Part shown: positions 42,610 through 54,600 of the stretch, one piece after another | How positions within the stretch are numbered: the first letter of the stretch is position 1 | Layout: every line of letters begins with the position of its first letter | Made by a program: the position numbers and the translations under genes | Assembly (NCBI GenBank): GCA_045132055.1 | Contig: JBGURP010000055.1 | Location: 1 to 64,000, forward strand | Direction of reading: 5' to 3' | Length of the DNA stretch: 64,000 nucleotides | DNA from: F23-D06 sp045132055 | GTDB lineage: Bacteria > Bacteroidota > Bacteroidia > Bacteroidales > WCHB1-69 | The notes under the pieces: model-generated | What the model saw: only the letters and a program-made list of their open reading frames with translations | Database searches by the model: none | What the model was told of the DNA's origin: nothing

Positions 42610-45600
42610 TTACCGGTTGATATGAACCTTGTAAACGGCAGGACCTTGTTGCGTGTTCAAACGAACCACGTAGGTACCCACTGCCACGTTCAACTCGATC
42701 ACTTCAGGATTGCTGATAGCGTTGCCGCTGTAAATCAGCTTGCCGTACATGTCGTAGATTGCCACGTTGTTGATGTCAACATTGTAGTCGTTGATGATGT
42801 GTACGCGGTTGTGTTCTGCGTAAACATTCACGTGGTTCTTCACGTAGTCGTTGATGCCGTCCGGTGAAGAAGGACCAGCGAGCGTGGTGAAGCTGTTGGC
42901 GTTGGACCAATCGTTGTCTGTACAACCCACCGTGTTGGCCTTGATCTTCCAAACATAGTTGGTAGCAGACTGCAGGTTGGTGAGGTCGTAAGCGAAACCA
43001 GGAACATTGGAAACCAAAGTCCAAGTGTTGGCGGTAGAAACCTTGTACTGGATGTCGTAAGAATCAGCACCCGGGTGGTACCACACCAACGTAGCGGAGG
43101 TGGAGTCAATGTTGATGGTGCGCAAGTTGGTCGGAACCACGCAAGGTTCAACCTTGAAGGTAGCATGGATGGTGTGGTTAGCCGTCACATTGTGGAACGT
43201 GTAGGTAGCGACTGCACCGACATGCATACCGTCAACGGTCACATCCTCGATTTCATAACCTTCGCTTGCGGCGATGGTGTAAGTAGCGTTGTCACCGTAG
43301 CTTACTGTAGCAGGTCCTGTGATGGTACCATGAGCACCAGCAGTAGCTGTGATGGTGAACTGCTTCTTGGTCATCGTAGCGGTCAAAGTGCGGTTAGCGG
43401 TGACTGCAGGGAATGTGTAGGTGTAAGCACCCATCACAGTAGCCTGAGCGCTAGCAATCACATTGGTGCCGTTCACGGTGATGGCCGTCACATTGTAACC
43501 CGTAGCCGGAGTCACGGTGAAGGTCGGCGTTGCGCCATGGTTCACAGTGATGATGCCGTTCGGTGTGATAGTACCATTGGCAGGATCCGTAACGGTAATC
43601 GTGTAGGTCTTCATCTTGAAGGCGGCGAAGATCTCGTGGTTAGCGGTAACAGCGGCGAAGGTGTAAGCACCGTTCGTCAAAGCTACGTTCTGACCATCCA
43701 CAAGTACATAGTCGATTTCATAACCTGGGTTAGCGGCCACGGTGAAGGTCGGCGTTGAGCCGTAGTTCACTGTCTGGACACCGGCAGGAGTGATAGTACC
43801 GTTAGCACCGGCAGTAGCCGTGATGGTGAACTGCAGTGCGCTGAAGGTAGCGGCGATGGTGTGGTCAGCTTCCACATTCTCGAAGGTGTAGGTGCTCACT
43901 GCGCCCACAGACTGGCCGTCAACGGTCACATCCTCGATTTCGTAACCTGCAGCAGGCGTGATGGTGTAAACCACTGTGCTGCCTGCTGCCACCTCGTTCT
44001 CACCGTCAGGATCGATGCTACCGTGGTTGCCGGCAGTAGCGGTGATGGTGTAGTTGTCAGCGGTGAAGGTTGCGCTGATAGTGTGGTTAGCGGTCAGAGC
44101 TTCGAACGTGTAAGCGTTGTTCGTCAACTCAACTTCCTCACCGTCCACATACACATGCTCGATTGCATAACCGGCATTCGGTGTAACTGTGAAGGTCGGG
44201 GTCTCACCATACTCGAAGGATTGTGCACCGTACGGGTCGATGGTACCGTTTTCACCGCAGGATGCGGTCACGGTGTAAACGTTGGCTGCGAAGAATGCCA
44301 CATAGTTGTAGTCGCTCAAGACTGGAGCAATGGTCTCCGTGTAAGTAGCCTCAGGATCGCTGATCTCAAGAGCCTCGTTGTTGCGGAGGATCTGGCTGAT
44401 ATGGCTACCCACTGCCGGCGTTGCCGTGAAGGTGTAGCTGCTTTCAGGATCGAACACCACATGCATGCCTTCGCTCACAGAACCGTTGCCGTGGGCAGTG
44501 GTGGTGATGTCGTACTCGTTCAGAGCAAACGTCACAGTGATGTATTGAGCCTCGGTGAGGTACTCGGTCAACCATTGCGGGATCTCGTTGTAAGCAGTAC
44601 CGTTCACCGTGACATTCACGATGTGGTAGCCAGTAGCGGCTGCAAAGTTGCTCATGAAGCTGGAACCATAATCCAGATAGAGGGTGTCAATAGCCGGAGC
44701 CTCCATCAGGTTGCCGTTCACGTAACCGTTACCACCATCCACTGTGTAGTAAATAGCGATAGTGTCGATACGTACCACAGCGACGATGTCGGTGTTGACC
44801 ACGAGGGAGTCGATCGTGTAGCTGAAGTTGAGACCGTCGAAGGTCACATCGGCCAGCTTATCCACGCCGTTCACGAAGAAGTTGCTCAGGTGGAAGTGCT
44901 CTTGAACGTAACCGTGCACGGAGCAGCTGTCACCAGAGAGAATCATCTGCTCAGCCGGCTCGATGCTACCACGCACCTCGTCGCTGCCGAGATACTCATT
45001 GTTGTTGATGTTCATAATGGAAGCTGTCACCTTGTGACCGAACTGTGCCGTCACATATTGCTCGGTGATCACGCTGTCAAAATCATAGTGGTCAATGATG
45101 CCGGTATCCACACCGTTCACCGTCACATTCATCGTGTAGTAGCCTTCGGCCGGCAGGATGGAGGAGGTGAAGTCTGTGCCATAGTCAACATAGGTGATGT
45201 GGGTTTCGCCAGCATGCGTGTTCACGCCGTCATATACGCCTTCACCGGTGAGGGTAGCGTAGTTGATGGCTACTGTATCACGCTTGAAGCAAGCCTGTAC
45301 GTAGTAGTTAGCCACATACATAGTGTCGATGATGTAGGAGTAAGTACGAGTAGCTTCATCGTAAGTAACATCAGCCGTCACATTTTCACCATCGATGATA
45401 GCGCCTTCGGATGCAGGAGGTTGGTTACCCATTACCATGCTGTACAGGGTGTAGTGCTCGTCAGCTGTGAACTGAACCAAACCGCCACTCGGGATGATAG
45501 TGGTGTCGATCGGTTTGCCCACAATCTGGCCACCAACTTCAGCATATTGGTCATTGTAGTTGTAAACATACTTGAAGATGTGGAATTCCATCTTGTACTG

Positions 45601-48600
45601 CACTTCAATCGTATGAGCCTCGGTGATATTGTCGAGCGTGTACATCATGAAGCTTGCGTTGTACGGGTCTTCGTTCACCACTTGGACGCTGTCAACCCAA
45701 ACACCGGCAACGTGGTACATTTCGTTCGGAATCATGTTGATGGTGAGAGATCCGTTGTAAGGAACTTTGTTGATACCAACCTGAGGTCTCACAATACCGT
45801 TGTCTTCACCATGTGAATCAGGACGGATGCTGACCATCACGTCAATCATAGGCATAATCTTGAGGTTGTCGAAGGTGACACCCATGTTACCCTTGGTGCT
45901 GCGTGCTTCGATTGCGAAGTAATAAACACCCTCAACTTCGTTGTTGAAGAGGTAGCTGTAATTATAACCGTCGTCTGTCTTGGTGAAGCCTTCGTGAGAA
46001 CCGATCAAGGTCATCGTGCTGATGTCCGGAGTGGTACCCATATAGACGTTCAGGTTCTCAGGCAGGTTGCTAAGTGCGTTGTAGTCGTAGGAAACTTGCA
46101 CCTGTTCAGCCGGAATTTCGATACAGTGGGTGATGACGTAGTTCTGGGCATCGATAGTGTCGTTGTCCATGAAGGTCAGAACGCCGCCGTTGATCTTCCA
46201 GAGGTTCGGGTTGTTGTTCTCCGTACCCTGCTTCCAAGCATCGCGAGTGAGATCCACATTGGAGAAGGTTTGATCGTAAGGCACAGTGGCCGGAACCACT
46301 TGACGGATGTCATTCAAGGTAATTACATTGTTGTCTGCCACTTCGTCATTTTCAGCGGTGACGGTGACCATAATGTTATTGGAACCATCGGTGTAAGCCG
46401 GAACGTGTGCGAAAGTGAACGTGTAAGAACCTTGCGGTGCGATAGTAGCGTTCACGGTCTCGGTAACGACATCAGCAGTGTCATTCAAAGCGAGCGTAGC
46501 GGTGAAACCGTTTACTGCATTGAGGAAGGAAGTGTTCTTTACTCTGATCGTGACCTTGGCATTGCTCAAATCGCAATTATCCTCGATAGGTGCAATGGAA
46601 TCAACTGCCAAATCATTGTCAGGAGGACAATAAATAGAACCGGTGGACAAAATAATGTCATTTCTATATGCCTGACAGTATTTATAAGTTGTAGTAGCGG
46701 TTGCCGGTGTTTCATAAGAGACAGCGGTCTTAGTGTCGGAATAATGGAAAATGGATTTGTTATTAGAGGTAGTATGAACATAGAATTCACTGGAACTATA
46801 TCCTGCCATACCTTCATAGTAAGCCACCACAAGATTACTGGTACCATCATAGTGGAACGGTGTTTCAAACGTGAAAGTGCTCCACTCTCCGGCTGTAAAC
46901 TGATAACTTTCTGTTTCTGGCATAGCATACACTTCTGTCAATGTATTGACATCCACATAGTCTGTTGTGCTGGAGAATGAGCTCTTGTTGGTTAGACCCA
47001 ACCAGATATGGATACCACCTGTCTTGTCAACAGCAGGAGCTGAAGCACATTTGAAGCTGATGGATTTAATCTCTGTAGCGTCAAGATCCAGTTCATTAGC
47101 TTCGTAAATCTGCTGACTGTAGGTATAACCATAGAAACCATAGAACGGCAGATAGCCATAGGAAGCGGAACTGCTGAAGCCGGAGAAGTCAACTTCTTTT
47201 GCTGTATTGTAACCACCAGCGCACAAAGTAGTAAATTCAACTTCATCGGTGTATTCAGACTCGTCTAATTCGCTACAAACACTCTTCATACGCACGGTGT
47301 AGGTGGTGAGGTAGTTGAGGTTGGTGAGCGTCACCTTGAGGGTAGAGTCGCCAGCCACGGTCGTCCAAGTGGTGTCGCCTTCAGCCTTGTACTCGATAGC
47401 ATAGTTGTTATGAGCGTGGCTGTCGGTCCAGGAAACATTGGCACTGTAGTAGGTCACACTGTCCACTGCAAGGTTGGTCGGGGTGAAGCAAACGACAGGA
47501 GTATGGAATTGCAGCACATCGCACCATTCGGAAAGATCTTCATTGCCACAATTGGTCTGCACTTGTGCCTCATAGTCACTATTGGGTTCCCAACGAGCAG
47601 GAGCATAGAAATTGGTATCTACCACTGCAGTAGTCCAAGTGGTGTCACCTTGCAAACGATAACGGACGTTGTAACTTGCCGGTGTACCATAGAGACCTTT
47701 GTTCCAAATGAGGGTGTCATCCTCGAATGCCAATCCCATAGGTGCGGAACAGGAAGGATGCGTGGTTATGGAAATGTCGTCCAACATCAACCAATCTTGA
47801 TTTTCATCTTGATGACGGAAGGCAATGTAAATGGTTTCACCCAGATATGCTCCTAAGTCAAATGCGTATTCGGTATAACCGTAGGGTGCTTCCTCATTTC
47901 TCAACAATGGTGTTGTTGAAGTAAACAATGTTTGAATTGCTGTATCTACGTAAACACTAAAATGGTCAAGATAATCTGGATCTATACTAGAAGCCCAGAA
48001 AGTCAACTGTGCCGGAGATGAAATATGAATAGCCGGAGAAATCAACCAGTTGTCAGATGTGAGTGCTGTACTATTCCATGACGGGGAAGAATAACAATAA
48101 TCACCACTATGAGTAAACCAATTAGAATTATTCATAAGCCTCCAGTTTTGTTCATCGCCGTCAACATCTGCTATTCTCCAGCAATCGCGGGTCGTACTGG
48201 TTTCTTCGAAGTCTTCAAAGAACGGGAGTTCGTATTGAGTTTGACAAGAATAAGGTACTCTGAAGGACAAGATAGGAGTCCAATCGGACTGGCCATCAGC
48301 TGCACCGCAATCTTGTTTCACTCTCAATTGATAGGTGGTGCCTTCTGTCAAGCCTGTGAACGTATAGGATGCAGTCGGAGTCGTAACCTCTGTAAATGTT
48401 TCTGTACCTAATTCACGGTATTGCAATATGTAGCCAGCAGGTGTTCCAACAGAACCAGGGCTCCAAGTCAAAGTGATGTTGGGACTAAACACTATTCCGA
48501 AAGAAGAAGCTTCAGGAGCAGAACAAGTAGGAATCTCTTCTACGGCAAAATCATCTACATAAACATTGTAACCATAGCCATCATAAGCTTCAAAGGCAAA

Positions 48601-51600
48601 TTGACAAGTAGCAGTTAAAGCAGCTGCAGGAAGAATGATTTGTTCCTCACGCATGGTGGTGATACTTTCTGTATATTCTGCCAACATTGTCCAGTTTGAA
48701 CCTGCTGTCGGACGATAATAAACTCTTAATTCATCCTGGTCTCCAGCCCATGATTTTTGACTATGTTTAAATCTAATCTGCACAGAGTTATAAGCACTTA
48801 AATCAAATTGCGGGGTAATCAATTTGGTTATTGTTCCTGTAGTACCATGAGCAAATGTAGCATCATAACTTCCTGAACCATTAGAGTGTGTTGTTCTAGT
48901 CCAATTATGCGTTCCAGAAACGTAATCCTGGCTCCAGCAATCTGGCGGGAATACAGTTCCTTCGAAATCTTGTGTATAAGGCAATGTCAGTGCCATACAC
49001 GGTGTGGTGAAACTAATGGAAACCCATTCGGATGTACTATCTGTACCACAGTCAGATTGTACCTTCACCTCATAATCGGTTTGCGGCTGCATATTGGGTA
49101 TTACAAAATAATTGGTATCCGTAGTGGCTGAAGTCCAAGTTTCGGCATTTCCTACACGATATTGCACATTATATGCTTCGGGCGCACCCAAGAGCGCATG
49201 AGGTGTGATTTTCACTGTGTCCTCAACAATGGCAATAGTCGGTTTACCACAAGAAGGCAGATAATCAATCTTAATATCATCCAAACCAATCATAATGTAA
49301 GAATATGCTGAAGAATATGTGTACTGTGCTTTGAAAGCCAAACGTGCACCCTGTGGAATGGTATAAGCATTCAGTTCAACCGTTTGCAACGGAGCACCTG
49401 TAGCCGTAGCGCAGGTAATCTGCTTAAGTTCTGTAAAGTTGTTATTACCTGTTACATAACCCAAATATAACTTTCCGTATGTGTTGTTGTATGCACGAGC
49501 TCTAAATGTAATCTGTGTCGTAGTCAAATCTTCATCAAAAGCAGGTAATGCCACAATCGTTGGGTTGTTATTGTAATATGCATAATAAGTACCACCAGCC
49601 AAGAAGAATAAATATTTTCCGCCATTCGGTGCATAGGAACTATAGCTTGTCACTTTGGGAGAATAATTGGAAGAGGTTGTGGCTGCTGCCCACTCGGCAT
49701 TCCAGCAATCTGGCATTACATAAGTATAGGAAGTACTGGAAACTGAACTTGGGGCATTGTAAGCTTCAAAATCTTCCTCATACGGTAATGACAAAGCATT
49801 ACACGGCGTCTTGAAGTTAAAGGTCTCCTCAACGCCTATTGATTGATGAGTAGCATCACAATTGGCATAGACACCAACCGTCATGTGATAATCTGTGGCG
49901 GCATCAAGACCTGTGATGGTATAGAACGTGTCGGTAGCCGTTGCAGATACTTCTGTTCCATTGTTCAATGTGTAAACCACGGTCCAAGCTGTTTCATTGC
50001 CACCCTTGTCCCAATTAACTGTGACACTCTCGGATTCAAGATTTGCCATGGCCACATTGCTCGGAGCCGGACAAGAAACCACAGGCTGACAAACCATACC
50101 TGAAGCTCCAAATATTACATTATCACGAGTAGAACCACTATATGAATAAATTGTACCACCGTCATACTTAGGTTGTCCATTGGCATCAAAGATAATATTA
50201 TAACTATCTGTTCGAGCATATCTTGATATACCTGACGTTTTTGACATCACATAGAATCGGCTAGTACCATTGTATTCTGTGAAACAAGATGTGTTTTGAT
50301 TATCTTTGTTCATTAAAGCGGAAACCACAATATTACCACCTGTATATTCGAAAGGAGTGTTGAAGTTAATAGTTACCCAATTCTCATTTTGATTAGAAAA
50401 AGTTGCACACTCTGATGAATATACTATTGTAAAGTCATTATTAGAAATGAAAGATGACGATAATGATTGTTGATTCGTGTTAGCCAAACCAATTGTAATT
50501 GGTCTGATAGTAGAATTAGCATAGAAATAGTTAAAACTAATGGATGAAATCGTCATACCAGCAGTAATACCTTGCTCCTCTAACTCATTTTGCAGGAATA
50601 ATTGTTGAGTGTACGAATGATTATAATAACACGATATCGGGTATGTGTTATCACTTGTTGTTCCATTTCCTATTTGAGCCTCAACAATACCCGGCACTTC
50701 TATTACACACTCCACATGTTTCGTTGTGGTAACATAACCGCTTTCATCTGCTGTACTACAGATTGCTTTTACACGGAAGTCATAATCAACATTATCATCC
50801 AGCACCGGTGTAGTGTAGGTGTGGGTGTTGGCGTTCACATTGGCCGTTACCCAGCTGTAAGCATCGTGGAGTTTGTAACCCACCTCATAACCTAATGCCG
50901 CATTGCCGCTCCAAGAAAGTTGTGCGGTATGGCCAGTAATATTCACCGTCAAGGCTGTCGGCTCAGCACAAGATACTCTCACGAATGAAATAGTATCAGA
51001 CCATTCGCCAGGTACATTATCGCACACAGGCTGTACTCTTAAAATGTATTTACCATTGGAGAGTTCATCAACAGGAATATTCACAGTGGTAGTTGTAGAA
51101 GTGAGTGTCTTAACCACAACTTCTCCTTCATTGAGCACTTGGATGTTGTAGCTTCTTTCAGCAGGGCCCCAGCAACCGGCAGTCCAAGTAAGAGCAGTCG
51201 TTACCTCATTGTATGCCAATTGGGTCGGAGCAGAACAGGTAGGAGCTGCTTCGCATTCAATTTGCAGATTCAATACAGGGTTGCTGTTGGCTTTTTTCAC
51301 CAAACGCAAAGTGATTTCATTCTCACATTTAGGCGTAAGGGCAATGCCGCTCACGTTACCCGTGTAGGTTTTCAAAAGCTTATCGGTAGCCACTGCGTTG
51401 CCTTCATACACATACAGTGTACAACCATCAAGCTGTACATCACCCGTCAGTTTCACCCAGCTGGCAGCGTTGCTCGGGTTAATCACCATGGTCTTGGTGG
51501 TGGCAGCAGTTGTCGTGTCTTGGTACACCACTGTACCGTGGCAAGTTGTAATATTGGTATCTTTGGCAATGTTGTAATTCTTCACAAAAGTATAGACATA

Positions 51601-54600
51601 CTCTTTTGACCATGCGCTGTGCATATCACCGCACTCGTGGCGGATCACAAACTTATACGTTGCACCGTATTCCAGGTCGTTGAAATCACGCGGAGTGGAA
51701 GCACCCAGCTTCTCTGTACCACCTTCGTACGGTTCAGGGAAGTTGTCAATAGTGGGGCTGGTTCTCTTCTTGTATCGGATCGTAAAGTCGTTATCACCAC
51801 CTTCATCTTCAACATATTCCCAGGTAAGTCTAACTTGGCTTTCATTCAATGCTTCGGCAACCAAGTTAAAAGGTGCTTGACATGGCGGAATCACCTCTAC
51901 TACCACATTGTTGATAAGGACCTCATGGCTCTCGGTACCTGTCATAGGCATACGGAAAGCCAGATTACCTTCACCTTCCTCACCATCAAGAGTAATCAAA
52001 TAAGAAGCCTCTTCGCTGGTTGCTGTAATGGCTTTCACAACCTTGGTGTTGTTACCAACAGGATTGTTCACGTTGGTCACTACACACAATTGAACAGGCA
52101 GGTCGGGAGTACCATTGTTAGTTCTGATGTTGAAGCTGATCTGCAAAACATTCAACGCGGTGTCCATGGTAGGAAGGATAGCATATACATCACCATTGGG
52201 AGCATCCGTCACATGATAGTATTTCTTCAATAACAGTTGGCCAGAAGCAGAAACGCTGGCACCGCTTTGGGAGTCTCTTCCTGTGTAGAAAGGAATCCAG
52301 CAGTCAAGCGTACCACTGTAGCTACTGCCGTATTGAGCACTAGTAAAATCTTTATAAGGCACTGCTACAGCGTCGCAACGGGTTGTTATGGTAGCCACAT
52401 TGGAAGGATTGCTGATAGAACCGCCTTCGCAGATGGTGCTTACACGGAACTTGTAGGTCGTTTGGCCCTCAAGACCGGTGAGCGTGTAGTTAACCGTATC
52501 GGTAGAGGTTTGATCCAGAGTCAGTTCAGTCCACTCGTTAGCATTGTTCTTGGCATATTCAAGTTTCCAACCATTGTTGTGGAGACCGTTCCAAGAGAGT
52601 TCAACAGAGTTGTTGAGCGGGTTGGCAGCCACGAGGTTGTTGGGCACAAACGGACATTGTGTGAATTCCACATTGTCGATGCTGAACGCGCCGGTAGCTA
52701 AGAACATGAAGTTGATGGCTTTGTTCTTATAAGCAGCGGGGATTTCAACGATGTAGTGACCAGTGCTGTCGTTAGCCAAGACAGAAACTTCAGCAAAACG
52801 GTCCATGGCCGTACCTCTGTAGGAAGCCATGAGGGTAGCTTCACCCTGCATGTCAACCACAATGTAGGTGTTATAATCAGCCGGGATTTGAACCGGAGGA
52901 GTCATCAACCATTGAGCAGCAGTATCAGCCACAGCAGCTGTGCCATTGAAGGTGATATTGTTATCATCCCAGCAGTTGGGACGAACGGCAGCGTTGAAGT
53001 TCTCGGTAGCTTCTTCCAAAGTAAACGGAGCACAACCGGAGATGAACTCATAGCGTACCCAAGAGCTTTGGTTATCTTCATCATCAGGATCGCAGAGAGC
53101 CTTGATTTCAACTTCGTAATCAGCTTGGTTAAGCAAACCGCCGAAGGTGGTGGAAGCAATACCGCTGATACGCGGAAGTTCAACCCACTCAGTGGTGCCC
53201 ACCGGGCGGAAACGAACGATCCAGGAATTCTCTTCACCGCCAGGAGTCCAGGAAACGGTGGTGGTAGTGGAGAGGTTGGAAGAGGTAACATTGGTTACCA
53301 CAGGGCAAACGCTGGTGGTGGTAAACGGAACCTCAACAGAATAGAGGCTATAATTGTTCTCGCCGCAGATAGCTTTCACGCGCACGAGGTAGTCAGTCTT
53401 TTGGGTCAGGTTGGTAAGTGTGTAGGTGTTGGTATTCACACTGAGCACGGTCCAGTCATTTTCACCGGTCTTGTACTCGAAGGAGTAGTTGGCAGCATTG
53501 CCCGTCCAGGAAATGGTGGCCGTTTCAGGAGTGATGTTGGAAACCGTCACGCTGTCAGGAGTAGCGCAAGCCAAACCGTCTTGGCAAACACCGTCCACCA
53601 TATTCAAGCAAGGTACAGTGAAAGTACCGACAGTCCACTCGCTGCTTTCGCTGCCGCAGTTGGCTTTCACGCGCACATCGTAGTTGCTGTTGCCCTGCAG
53701 GCCGGTAAGCGTAGCCGTCTTGACGGTGGTGTTCATGGTGTACCACTCGTTATGGTCTTCGAGTTTGTACTCAAGGGTCCATGCGTTTTGGGTGGTATCA
53801 ACCGTGTTCCAAGTTACCACTGCGGTATCGGCGGTCACGGCCACAGCCAGTTCCGTAGGCTGAGCACATGCGGCTTCGATAATGGAGATGTTGTCAATAG
53901 CAGCAGGATATTGCTCGCCGAGGCCATTGTTGTTATTCTTCCATTCGAAAACCAATCTGGCTTTGCCAGCATTTTCCGGAGAGATAATGCTGGTGATCGT
54001 TGTCCAATCTGATTTGTCGGACAAAGCCATCGTCAAGGAAGGAGTACTATTAATAACATTATTAGTATAATTATATAAGTACACCGTCAACATATCCTTG
54101 CCAGCTTCACCATTCACGCGCACGTCGAAGCTCAATGTAGCGCCGTTTTCCGGAATAATCACTTCGCGGGAAGCGGTAACTTGAGCAGCGCTTGAACAGT
54201 CGTATTTGTTGGTCACGCCATTGGAGGAGGAGATGTACAACTTGTTGTTGTCAAATCCTTCGGCTGTACCCACAAACCATTTGTTGATGGCGGTGCCGTT
54301 GTTGATATTGAGGAATTCGTCAACATTCTGATCGAAATCCACGGTATAGGGCAGTGTGGCAACCGGAATCACAATATCCTGGTTGTTGCGCGGAGCTATT
54401 TGGATCTTATTATTATAGCGAGTCACCAAGCCCGTCACGTCGGCCACATCGTTGGCGACTACAGACATACCCAGTGTCTTGAATGTGTTACGAATATTGA
54501 ATATTGTATCACCTGTCGCATCGACTCCGTTGGCGCTACCGGTGGTGAAAGTGAAATCGTTGTTAATTTTCACACCCTTCACGGTAACCAGCTTTCCTTC

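Noticed and set aside
43861..45816. A 651-codon open frame antisense to the giant adhesin, and similar long antisense frames under it
   Set aside because: They mirror the repetitive, GC-balanced codons of the adhesin, have no start signals or recognisable domains, and lie fully inside a well-supported gene.
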